Origin: Armatimonadota bacterium
Lineage (GTDB): Bacteria > Armatimonadota > UBA10988
NCBI GenBank assembly: GCA_016183835.1
Contig: JACPDV010000024.1
Location: 1-12,206, forward strand
DNA: 12,206 nt
Reading direction: 5' to 3'
A model generated the notes under the pieces. The model ran no database searches. It was not told the DNA's origin and worked only from the letters and a program-made list of their open reading frames with translations. A program made the translations under genes and the position numbers. Positions 6,350 to 12,206 of this stretch are shown here, piece after piece (position 1 is the first letter of the stretch; each line of letters starts with the position of its first letter).

Positions 6350-6378
6350 TTGACAGGACAGTATGCCAGCGCTAGAAT
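6350..6378 (+). promoter_or_regulatory. Sigma70-type promoter of the Rrf2/nnrS arm
   Basis: TTGACA (6350-6355), a 17-nt spacer and TAGAAT (6373-6378) match the -35 (6/6) and -10 (5/6). The predicted start of transcription near 6385 gives a leader of about 53 nt to the ATG at 6438, ruling out the earlier in-frame ATG at 6363. It overlaps the ric promoter head-on. Confidence 0.8.
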
Positions 6379-6388
6379 TGGATGTCAA
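6360..6388 (-). promoter_or_regulatory. Sigma70-type promoter of ric
   Basis: On the minus strand TTGACA (complement of 6383-6388), a 17-nt spacer and CATACT (complement of 6360-6365) match the -35 (6/6) and -10 (4/6). The predicted start near 6353 gives a leader of about 54 nt to the ric ATG at 6299. Each promoter's -10 lies inside the other's spacer. Confidence 0.7.
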
Positions 6389-6401
6389 GGTTGAAATATC
6401 C
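6380..6401. promoter_or_regulatory. Candidate Rrf2-family operator (imperfect dyad)
   Basis: GGATGTCAA and TTGAAATATCC flank a GG centre. The outer GGAT/ATCC and inner TCAA/TTGA are symmetric, while the middle is not, so the dyad is imperfect. It covers the ric -35 and the expected start point of the rightward promoter, where a repressor could block both. Rrf2-type regulators bind dyads of about this size. The link to the Rrf2 gene 37 nt downstream is inference. Confidence 0.45.
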
Positions 6402-6437
6402 AGATTGTTGGCGATGGCGCGAGCGGGAGGCCCAGCG

Positions 6438-6938
6438 ATGATCTCACAGACCGGCGAGTACGCCCTCCGCGCGGTGGTCTGCCTGGCGTCCGAGCCCGCC
6501 GGGCGGCTGACCACCGCCCAGATGGCCGACCGCACCCAGGTGCCCGGAGGTTACCTCTCCAAGGTGCTCCAGGAGCTGGTGCGCGCGGGGGTGATCGAGT
6601 CGCGCCGCGGCAAGGGCGGCGGCTTCCGGCTGCCGCGCCCGGCCGGGGAGATCACCATCCTCCAGGTCCTGAACGCGGTGGACCCCATCCAGCGCATCCG
6701 CACCTGCCCGCTCGGCCTGCCGGCCCACCGCGACCGGCTGTGCGCCCTCCACAGTCGGCTCGACGGCGCCATGGCCGCGGTGGAGGCCGACTTCGCCGCA
6801 GCCACCGTGGCCGAGCTGGTGGACCAGGCCGAGCCGCCGGCGCCGGTGCGCCCGCTGCTCGAGCGCCTGCCCATCGGCCTCGGTGTGCCGCCCTCCGCCG
6901 GGTTCGACCAGCCGCTCCAACTGCTCAGCGACTGCCAC
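6438..6938 (+). CDS. Rrf2-family regulator (N-terminal part of a broken fusion)
   Basis: ATG 6438 follows GGGAGG and opens MISQTGEYALRAVVCLA, the canonical Rrf2 start. A winged helix-turn-helix (about 10-65) includes TTAQMADRTQVPGGYLSKVLQELVRAG and the wing RRGKGGGFRL. The sensor region has C90 and C102 in TCPLGLPAHRDRLCALHSRLD; the three-Cys Fe-S pattern of IscR/NsrR is not seen. Some Rrf2 relatives with this CPLGL--H---LC-LH layout are known, and the ligand (Fe-S or other) is uncertain. After about residue 132 the frame runs straight into a hemerythrin-type start (LPIGLGVPPSAGFDQPLQLLSDCH) with no stop or new SD, so the protein appears to have been an Rrf2-hemerythrin fusion. Sense ends at H167 (6938); see the next entry. 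It is the likely regulator of both divergent arms. Confidence 0.8.
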
Positions 6939-7354
6939 TCCGCTACTTCGCCGGCATGGCGCCGAAGCACACCGACGACGAAGAGGTTTCCCTCTTCCCG
7001 CGCCTGCGCGCCACCCTCGTCGAGCGCGAGCCATCGCTCCTGGCCCGGCTCGAGGCCCTCGAGGCCGACCACGACCGCGCCGACGCCGCACATGCCGAGC
7101 TGGGCGAGCTGGGCCGCCGGTGGCTCGCCGACGACGGGCTCGACTCCCGGACGTACCGCCGTTTCGCCAACCTCCTCGCCGGCCTGCGCGGCACCTATCG
7201 CCGGCACATCCGGATCGAGGACGAGGAGGTCTTCCCCGCCGCCGGCCGCCTGCTCCCCGCCGCCGCGCTCGACGCGGTCGGGCGCGAGATGGCCGACCGG
7301 CGCGGCTCGCTCACCTGCTCGCAGCGCAAGGCGCAGCAGGCCGCGGCCGGCTGA
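6870..7354 (+). pseudogene. Hemerythrin-domain module with internal deletion and frameshift
   Basis: The domain starts in the Rrf2 frame (LPIGLGVPPSAGFDQPLQLLSDCH, to 6938) and continues two bases later in another frame from CGC at 6941 (RYFAGMAPKHTDDEEVSLFPRL, through HDRADAAH and RRHIRIEDEEVFP) to the TGA at 7352-7354. Family members carry about 30 more residues between the DCH and the RYF segments, so roughly 90-110 nt (length = 1 mod 3) appear to be missing, probably the end of helix A and most of helix B. The remaining iron-ligand motifs (DCH, HTDDE, HDRAD, HIRIEDE) are intact. It is either a recent deletion or an assembly error. Without the deletion this would be the C-terminal half of an Rrf2-hemerythrin protein, ending 16 nt before nnrS. 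Confidence 0.75.
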
Positions 7355-7370
7355 ACCCCCGGAGATACCG

Positions 7371-9146
7371 ATGCAAACCCAGCCACTCCCGAGCGTCCCG
7401 ATCGCCCCCGAGACGATGCTCCCCGACCTGCTCCGCCGGCACCCGCAGTGCCGCCCGGTGTTCGACCGCTACGGCCTGGCCGGCTGCGGCGGGCCGCTCG
7501 GGCCGATGGAGACCATCCGCTACTTCGCCCGCGCCCACGGCATTGACGAAACCGCCCTGCTGGCCGAGCTGCGCACCGCTGCCGCCGGGTCTGGGCCGGC
7601 GCTGGTCGTGCTCCCCGGCCTCGCCGACACCATCTACCGCCGCTACTTCCTCGGCGCCATCGCCGTGGTGCTCACCGCCGGCGCCACCTGGGGCGCGGTG
7701 CTGCTCTGGCGCATCGGCGTCCACCACGACTTCACCAGCCTGTCGGTCCACGCGGTCAACGCCCACGGCCACGCGCAGATCTTCGGCTGGATGGGGCTGT
7801 TCATCATGGGGTTCGCCTACCAGGCCTTCCCCCGCATCTGGCACACGCCGCTCGCGGCGCCGCGCCTGGCGCCGCTGGTCTTCGCCCTGATGCTGGGCGG
7901 CCTCACGCTGCACGTGGCCGGCATGGCCCTGACCGGCTTATGGCCCGGCGCGCTGCCCGTCGCGCTGCTCGGCGGGGCGGCCGAGCTGGTCGCCATCGCG
8001 CTCTTCGCGGGCCAGATCCTGGCCACCTGGCGCGCGGCGAGGCGGCCTCTCGAACCGTACGTAGCGTTCGTTGTGGCCGGTCTGGCGTGCTTCCTCGTGC
8101 AAGCGGCGATGGGCCTCTGGCATGGTTACCATACGATGGCCGCGCGCGACGAGAGCGAGCTCTTGTGGTACGTCAGCGCGTGGCAAGCGCCGCTCCGCGA
8201 CGTGCAGATCCACGGGCTGGCGCTGTTCATGATCGGCGGCGTGTCGCTGCGCATGCTGCCCGGCCTGTTCGGTCTGCCGCCCGCCTCGGCGCGGCGCTGC
8301 TGGACCGCGTTCGGCCTGCTCAGTCTGGCCCTGCCGGTGGAGGTGCTCTCGTTCCCGGCGCTCCGCGCCACCGGCAACCCGGTCTTCGCGCTGACGCTCT
8401 ACGGCTCCTGGATCCTGCTCACGGCGGGCTGTCTGGTCCTGGCGCTGCCGTTCAAGCTCTGGCGGCCCTTCCCCGACAGCGACCGCAGCGCCAAGTTCGT
8501 GCGCGTGGCCTGGGCCTGGCTGGCGGTCTCGCTGGCCATGCTGCTGGCCTACCCGCTCTACATGGCGGCCAGTGGCACACCGTTCAGCCATGCCTACTAC
8601 GGCGCGGTGCGCCACGCGGTGACGGTGGGGTTCATCTCGCTGATGATCCTCGGCATGGGCGCCAAGGTGGCGGCCACGCTCAACGGCCTGGACACGCGCC
8701 GCCTGTCCCCGCTCTGGGGGCCGTTCGTGCTGCTCAACCTGGGCTGCTTCCTGCGCGTCACGCTGCAGGTGCTCACCGACTGGCAGCCCGCGGCATACAG
8801 CTCCATCGGCCTGAGCGGCATGCTCGAGGTGACCGCGCTGGCGTGGTGGGGCGCGCACGTCGCCGGGATGATCCTCCGCGGGTGCAACGCCTGGGAGCCG
8901 GCTCGCGCGCCCAAGCCCAGGCCGGAGCGTATCATGTCGGATCATATCGTAGCGGACGTGGTGGATTGGTACCCGCAGACGCTGGCGGTGTTCGTGGCGC
9001 ACGGGTTCGGACCGTTGCGGAATCCGGTGCTGCGCAACACGGTGGCGCGGCACACGACCATCGCGCGAGCGGCCAGGCTGCACCGCGTGGACGAGGCGGC
9101 GCTGCTGGCGGAGCTGAACGGGGTGGTGGCCGGTGACAGCCGGTAG
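7371..9146 (+). CDS. nnrS: NnrS-family membrane protein with a small domain at each end
   Basis: 591 residues, against roughly 400 for a bare NnrS. GGAG at 7361-7364 supports the ATG at 7371. Residues 18-68 are a DUF1858/ScdA_N-like unit (RRHPQCRPVFDRYGLAGCGG). About 90-515 form NnrS, with some twelve hydrophobic helices and the family His motifs HAVNAHGHAQIFGWMGLF (127-144), IHGLALFMIGG and RHAVTVGF. Residues 522-587 are a second DUF1858 unit (ADVVDWYPQTLAVFVAHGFG, ending LLAELNGVV). NnrS binds heme and copper and protects against NO and nitrosative stress in the cytoplasmic membrane. An ATG at 8934 with GGAG at 8924-8927 could start the last domain separately, but the frame is continuous. 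The gene is the last of the rightward arm and shares its frame with the Rrf2 start only because of the upstream deletion. A hairpin follows the stop at once. Confidence 0.93.
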   Translation: MQTQPLPSVPIAPETMLPDLLRRHPQCRPVFDRYGLAGCGGPLGPMETIRYFARAHGIDETALLAELRTAAAGSGPALVVLPGLADTIYRRYFLGAIAVVLTAGATWGAVLLWRIGVHHDFTSLSVHAVNAHGHAQIFGWMGLFIMGFAYQAFPRIWHTPLAAPRLAPLVFALMLGGLTLHVAGMALTGLWPGALPVALLGGAAELVAIALFAGQILATWRAARRPLEPYVAFVVAGLACFLVQAAMGLWHGYHTMAARDESELLWYVSAWQAPLRDVQIHGLALFMIGGVSLRMLPGLFGLPPASARRCWTAFGLLSLALPVEVLSFPALRATGNPVFALTLYGSWILLTAGCLVLALPFKLWRPFPDSDRSAKFVRVAWAWLAVSLAMLLAYPLYMAASGTPFSHAYYGAVRHAVTVGFISLMILGMGAKVAATLNGLDTRRLSPLWGPFVLLNLGCFLRVTLQVLTDWQPAAYSSIGLSGMLEVTALAWWGAHVAGMILRGCNAWEPARAPKPRPERIMSDHIVADVVDWYPQTLAVFVAHGFGPLRNPVLRNTVARHTTIARAARLHRVDEAALLAELNGVVAGDSR

Positions 9147-9166
9147 GGGCGACCGGCAGGTCGCCC
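9147..9166 (+). terminator. Hairpin directly after the nnrS stop
   Basis: GGGCGACC (9147-9154) and GGTCGCCC (9159-9166) are perfect 8-bp arms around GGCA, starting one base after the nnrS TAG. No U-run follows (GTTCGG). The position fits a factor-assisted terminator or an RNA-stabilising hairpin. Confidence 0.5.
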
Positions 9167-9247
9167 GTTCGGCTCGGTCCGGTCCGATCACCCTGCGGGG
9201 ACACGCCAGGGCGTCCGCAGTAGGTTGCGTTCAAGTGCCGGTGGGGG

Positions 9248-9316
9248 GCGGGCGCCCTCGCCCGCCGTTTCTCCACCAGGCAGCTCCCAGAGCGGATCGC
9301 GGGCGAGGGCGCCCGC
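9248..9316. repeat. 69-bp element with 18-bp perfect inverted ends
   Basis: 9248-9265 and 9299-9316 are perfect reverse complements (GCGGGCGCCCTCGCCCGC and its complement) around 33 nt. Outward the symmetry continues imperfectly. It lies in the 250-nt gap between nnrS and the beta-barrel gene, both of which point towards it. It looks like a dispersed REP-type palindrome and differs in sequence from the other repeats in this window. The rest of 9167-9396 shows nothing I can name. Confidence 0.65.
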
Positions 9317-9383
9317 GCCACAATGGGTTGGCGTGAGGCATTTGGACACACCCAGTAGCGGACCCTACGGGCGCGCGCGGCAC

Positions 9384-9410
9384 GCCGGTCGGCTCCTCAG
9401 AACGACCGGC
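9384..9410 (-). terminator. Hairpin spanning the beta-barrel gene stop
   Basis: GCCGGTCG (9384-9391) and CGACCGGC (9403-9410) are perfect 8-bp arms; the 11-nt loop includes the TGA stop (9397-9399). There is no U-tract, so it is a weak terminator candidate. Confidence 0.3.
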
Positions 9411-10350
9411 TGGCCGACAGCACGAACGCCGGCCGGAAGCCGTGCGCGCCGCGGTCCACCGCCGCGGCGGGGAAGTGGAAATCGAGCCGCGGCGAGATGC
9501 GCCAGTCGCCCACCGAGCGGGTGAAGGCAACTGACAGGAGCGCGTCGTTGAACCCGTTGACCCGGCCCGAGTCGAACCCGAGCCGGCCGGCCAGCTCGAT
9601 GGTGCCGCGGTAGTCCGGGAGCAGGAAGCGGTGCTTGGCGCCCAGCTCGTAATAGGCGCCGGGGTTCGTGCCGAAGTCGTACCAGGCGTAGAGAGACGGC
9701 TTCAGCGGGGCGTCGAAGTCGAGCCCGAGGAACACCTCCTGGGTCGGCCGGGCCAGCAGCCGACTGTTGCGGTCGTAGTAGACGCCGCCAACCGTGACCT
9801 GCGCCGGGCTGGCGTTGAGCCAGGTCCATTGCAGCGAGTAGTCGGTCTGCGAGATGGCGACGCTGCCCTCCATCCGCACGTTGGCCCACAGGGAGGCGGT
9901 GACGGTATCGACGATGGTGTAGCTCAGGCTCGGCTGCAGCGAGGTGCCCTGCCGCTGGCTGGCGCCGCGGAAGATGTAGTCCGAGACGATGTCGGCGACG
10001 AAGTCGACGCCCGCGGCGGCGTGAGCAGGGCGGACGCCGCCGAGCAGGAGCAGCGCGCTCAGAAGCACGATGGCCAGCCGGCGCGCGAGCCATCGTCGGG
10101 CACCCCCTCCTTGCCAAGGAGGGGGCAGGGGGAGGTCTGGTCCAGCCCGCCGTCCAGGGTCCGGAAGGGGGACGCCAGGGGTCGCCTCAAGGCCACGTGC
10201 AGCCGGGCGACGGTGCTCGCTCGAGACCGGCACGAACCTGCCCGGGACCTCCCCCTGCCCCCTCCTTGGCAAGGAGGGGGTGCGGACCGCAGCCGCAGCG
10301 GCGGGGGACAGGGCTCCGTTGCGGCTCGGCTCGGCAAGGCCCGACCTCAT
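9397..10350 (-). CDS. Outer-membrane beta-barrel-like protein, N-region split by a MITE-like element
   Basis: 317 codons from the ATG at 10350, which has a very strong SD (GGAGGAGGAG, 6-7 nt upstream). The recognisable protein begins with an internal signal peptide (RRWLARRLAIVLLSALLLLGGVRPAHA, cut after AHA at about 111). Then follow about 206 residues of alternating strands (VADIVSDYIFRGASQRQGTSLQPSLSYTI) ending in ASRSF; a terminal Phe is typical of outer-membrane barrels. The SDYIFRG start resembles the Gcw_chp/TIGR02001 family, function unknown. Residues 23-84 are encoded by the repeat element at 10100-10283; removing 186 nt restores AAAVRRWLARRLAIVLL in frame, a normal preprotein of about 255 residues. 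No better start exists after the element (only GTG at 10068, inside the hydrophobic core), so export of the present protein is uncertain. It follows nadE by 54 nt. Confidence 0.72.
   Translation of the reverse strand: MRSGLAEPSRNGALSPAAAAAVRTPSLPRRGQGEVPGRFVPVSSEHRRPAARGLEATPGVPLPDPGRRAGPDLPLPPPWQGGGARRWLARRLAIVLLSALLLLGGVRPAHAAAGVDFVADIVSDYIFRGASQRQGTSLQPSLSYTIVDTVTASLWANVRMEGSVAISQTDYSLQWTWLNASPAQVTVGGVYYDRNSRLLARPTQEVFLGLDFDAPLKPSLYAWYDFGTNPGAYYELGAKHRFLLPDYRGTIELAGRLGFDSGRVNGFNDALLSVAFTRSVGDWRISPRLDFHFPAAAVDRGAHGFRPAFVLSASRSF
10100..10283. mobile_element. MITE-like element, 184 bp with 37-bp perfect inverted ends
   Basis: 10100-10136 and 10247-10283 are perfect reverse complements. Each end is itself a near-perfect palindrome (CCCCCTCCTTG, one base, CAAGGAGGGGG). 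The 110-nt interior has no gene of its own. It sits inside the 5' part of the beta-barrel gene. A GG flanks both sides (10098-10099 and 10284-10285), a possible 2-bp target duplication; deleting the element plus one GG rejoins the frame without a scar. There is no transposase, so it would have to move in trans or be a REP-pair (BIME-like) structure. Confidence 0.7.
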
Positions 10351-10404
10351 GGCGGACTCCTCCTCCGTGGGTTGGACGAGCGGACCGGCGCTCCTGCCGC
10401 CGCC

Positions 10405-11289
10405 TCAGTAGCACCAGTCCCGGCTGTAGCGGAAGTCGCGGTCGATGGTCCGCTCGCTGATCTTGGCGATCACCGGCAGCCGCCGCTTGAACTGCGACCT
10501 GACCACCATCCGCATCACCCGCTCCACCAGCGCCTGGTCGAAGCCTTTCTCCGCCACCCGCTCCACCGGCTGCCGGCGGTCCACGAGCTGCACCAGCACC
10601 GCGTCCACCAGGGCGTAGGAGAAGCCGAGCTGCGCTTCATCGGTCTGGCCGACGAAGAGATCGGCCGTGGGCGGCTTGCTGAGGATCGCCTCGGGCACAC
10701 CGAGGTGGGCCGAGAGCTGCCGCACCTGCGTCTTGTAGAGGTCGCCGATGGGGTTCACCGCGGAGGCCATGTCGCCGTAGAGCGTGCCGTAGCCCAGCAG
10801 CAGCTCCGACTTGTTGCTGGTGCCCAGCACCAGCGCGCCGAGGTGCTGGCTCAGGTCGTAGAGGATGGTCATCCGCTCGCGGGCCATCTTGTTGCCGCGG
10901 CGCAGCCGCAGGGCGTCCTCGTTGTCGTCGCCCGGCACCACCGGCAGGGCGTAGTACGCGTCCACCATGTCGGTGATCTCGACCACCGTGTGCGGCAGGC
11001 CGAGATCGTCCACCACGGCCATCGCGTCGGCCAGCGAGGCGGGGCTGCTGGTGCGATAGGGCATCAGCACGCAGTGCACCGCCTCCGGCCCCAGCGCGCG
11101 CGCCGCCAGGTAGGCGCTGAGGGCCGAATCGATCCCCCCGCTCAGGCCGACTACCACGCGTTGGAAGCCGACCTTGCGCACCTCGTCGGCGATGAAGCCG
11201 GCCAGCATGCGCTCGACCACCTCGCCGTTCAAGCGCAGCTCGGGCGGGATCTCCTCGGCTTCGATCAGGCGTTGCACGCGCTCGGTCAT
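10405..11289 (-). CDS. nadE: NAD+ synthetase (ammonia-utilising subunit/domain)
   Basis: 294 residues from the ATG at 11289, overlapping the stop of the upstream amidase by ATGA; SD GGAGG lies just upstream. The frame is open further upstream, but that stretch is antisense-frame shadow of the amidase. NadE catalyses ATP-dependent amidation of nicotinic acid adenine dinucleotide to NAD+. Visible motifs: the PP-loop SGGIDSA (50-56), GTSNKSELLLGYGTLYGD (156-173), NPIGDLYKTQV (179-189) and KPPTADLFVGQTDE (205-218). The sequence resembles the C-terminal half of glutamine-dependent NAD synthetases, here as a separate polypeptide. All core nucleotide-binding motifs are present. It ends RDWCY, then 54 nt to the beta-barrel gene on the same strand. 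Confidence 0.93.
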   Translation of the reverse strand: MTERVQRLIEAEEIPPELRLNGEVVERMLAGFIADEVRKVGFQRVVVGLSGGIDSALSAYLAARALGPEAVHCVLMPYRTSSPASLADAMAVVDDLGLPHTVVEITDMVDAYYALPVVPGDDNEDALRLRRGNKMARERMTILYDLSQHLGALVLGTSNKSELLLGYGTLYGDMASAVNPIGDLYKTQVRQLSAHLGVPEAILSKPPTADLFVGQTDEAQLGFSYALVDAVLVQLVDRRQPVERVAEKGFDQALVERVMRMVVRSQFKRRLPVIAKISERTIDRDFRYSRDWCY

Positions 11290-12182
11290 CCTCCCGCCTC
11301 CCCGGCGATGCGGCTCAGCTCCCGGCGCACCAGATCGAAGTCGCCGGCCAGCCCCAGCGGCCCGCTGCTGCGGTGCCAGCGCAGCTCGGCCGCCGGGTCG
11401 AGCTCCGCATGCACCACCGCCTCGTCGAACAGCGGCGCCCGCACCAGCGGCTGGCCGCCCGGCAGCACCACCTCGCTCCCGCCGCTGAAGATGTAGCTGT
11501 CCTCCACGCCGACCCGCTGCACCTGGTACACCACCAGCCCGAAAAGCTGCGCGTAGAGCGCGTTCAGCCGCCGCCAGGTCTCGATGTTGGCGACCGTGAA
11601 GTGCTCCGTGTCCTGTGCGCCGCGGGCCGGGCTGTTGCTGATCCCGACCAGGCTCTGCACGCCCTCGAAGCCCGGCCCGTCCGCCGCCAGGACGTAGACC
11701 GAGCTGGGGTGCCACAAGTCCTCGCAGAGGAGCATGCCGGTGCGCCCGAGGAGCGGCGAGTCGAAGGCGCGGAGCGCGCGGCCAGGGCTGAAGTAGCGCG
11801 CTTCGTCGAACATGCCGTAGGTCGGCAGGTGGACCTTGCGGTGGACGTGTACCACCACCGGGCGGTGCCCGGGGTCGAGGTGGAGGTAGGCGGCGCTGTT
11901 GTAGCACTGCCGGCCGGGGCTCAGCTCGACGAAGCCGAGGACCACGTCGAGCGGCGTGCGGCGCCCGGCGCTGAGCCCGTCGAGCAGCTCGGTGAGCCGC
12001 TCGGCGGCGATGGCCACCTGCGGCACCCAGTCGCGCAGGAGGTAGCCGGTGAGGCTGAGCTCGGGGAAGATCACCAAGTCGCTGCCGCCGCTCCAGGCGT
12101 CGGACAGGATCTGGCGGTGGAGGGCCACGTTGTCCTCCAGCCGTCCCAGCCGAGGCGCGATCTGCGCCAAGGTCACCTTCAA
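11286..12182 (-). CDS. Nitrilase-superfamily amidase, glutaminase partner of NadE
   Basis: 298 residues, matching the N-terminal glutaminase domain of fused NAD synthetases. The carbon-nitrogen hydrolase triad is complete: E41 (FPELSLTGY), K116 (HRKVHLPTYG) and C153 (LLCEDLWHPSS). It would hydrolyse glutamine and supply ammonia to NadE, whose start overlaps its stop by 4 nt (ATGA), which implies coupled translation and 1:1 production. The start is TTG at 12182 with SD GGAGG (complement of 12188-12192) 5 nt away. The frame stays open to the window edge, so a more upstream start cannot be excluded. The bases TTGA at the start could also hold the TGA of an upstream gene in another frame, suggesting a longer operon. 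Opposite-strand frames across it are shadows. Confidence 0.9.
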   Translation of the reverse strand: MKVTLAQIAPRLGRLEDNVALHRQILSDAWSGGSDLVIFPELSLTGYLLRDWVPQVAIAAERLTELLDGLSAGRRTPLDVVLGFVELSPGRQCYNSAAYLHLDPGHRPVVVHVHRKVHLPTYGMFDEARYFSPGRALRAFDSPLLGRTGMLLCEDLWHPSSVYVLAADGPGFEGVQSLVGISNSPARGAQDTEHFTVANIETWRRLNALYAQLFGLVVYQVQRVGVEDSYIFSGGSEVVLPGGQPLVRAPLFDEAVVHAELDPAAELRWHRSSGPLGLAGDFDLVRRELSRIAGEAGG

Positions 12183-12206
12183 CTCCGCCTCCGAGTTCTC
12201 GCCGCT

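Noticed and set aside
6363..6437. Upstream start (ATG 6363) for the Rrf2 gene
   Set aside because: It lies inside the -35/-10 spacer, before the predicted transcript start; the Rrf2 consensus MISQTGEYAL begins at 6438 with GGGAGG upstream.
10068..10094. Start of the beta-barrel protein just after the MITE (ATG at 10094 or GTG at 10068)
   Set aside because: The ATG at 10094 is spaced from AAGGAGG in the repeat but is out of frame with the signal peptide; the GTG lies inside the hydrophobic core and drops the basic n-region.
9631..11496. 621-codon plus-strand frame across the beta-barrel gene, MITE and nadE
   Set aside because: It crosses three well-supported minus-strand features, is His/Arg/Ala-rich and has no domain; GC-rich third positions produce such open antisense frames.
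10405..11907. nadE extended upstream to 11907 (500 codons)
   Set aside because: The extra N-terminal part is Arg/Pro-rich out-of-frame reading of the glutaminase gene; the ATG at 11289 has an SD, the ATGA overlap and a homologous NadE start.
1..12206. CRISPR array, integrase, transposase or toxin-antitoxin pair
   Set aside because: No regularly spaced direct repeats, no recombinase motifs and no small paired genes were seen; the inverted repeats have no gene inside.

Overview
The window is GC-rich (by eye about 65-70 %) bacterial chromosomal DNA. Starts mostly follow clear Shine-Dalgarno (SD) sites; GTG and TTG starts occur. The gene at 9397-10350 looks like an outer-membrane beta-barrel with a signal peptide and a terminal Phe, so the host is probably diderm. 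A PhyH-type dioxygenase beside a UroD-type methyltransferase, plus several families of GC-rich palindromic repeats, recall Planctomycetota, Armatimonadota, Poribacteria-like or other uncultured lineages. I cannot fix the phylum from the sequence. There are no tRNA or rRNA genes, no CRISPR array and no recognisable transposase or integrase.

Layout. (1) 1-688, minus: 5' part of an unrecognised protein that leaves the window through a palindromic/tandem repeat. (2) 817-3336: two divergent paralogues of an unknown family (817-1464 plus; 1712-2389 minus), a 117-bp second copy of the phyH 3' end (1525-1641), and intact phyH (2509-3336 minus). The single gene at 1712-2389 is thus bracketed by two direct copies of the phyH tail. 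(3) 3516-4613, plus: UroD-family methyltransferase-like protein, divergent from phyH. (4) 4790-5458, minus: pentapeptide-repeat protein. (5) 5580-9146: a nitric-oxide/nitrosative-stress divergon. ric (iron-sulfur repair di-iron protein) reads left; an Rrf2-type regulator fused to a hemerythrin domain and then nnrS read right. The two arms are driven by face-to-face overlapping sigma70-type promoters at 6350-6388, with an imperfect dyad at the overlap. The hemerythrin module has lost an internal piece with a frame change, so Rrf2 and nnrS now lie in one uninterrupted but partly meaningless frame. (6) 9147-9396: intergenic, with two inverted repeats. (7) 9397-10350, minus: beta-barrel protein whose N-terminal region is interrupted by a 184-bp MITE-like element with 37-bp perfect inverted ends. 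(8) 10405-12182, minus: a two-gene, translationally coupled, split glutamine-dependent NAD+ synthetase (nitrilase-type glutaminase plus NadE).

How the genes work together. The clearest functional unit is ric / Rrf2-Hr / nnrS. The regulator probably senses NO or iron-sulfur status and controls both arms; Ric repairs damaged Fe-S or di-iron centres, and NnrS is a heme/copper membrane protein linked to NO resistance. The glutaminase would pass ammonia to NadE for the last step of NAD+ synthesis. phyH and the UroD-like gene share a 179-nt divergent intergenic region, but no joint pathway can be proven. No intergenic stretch exceeds 300 bases.
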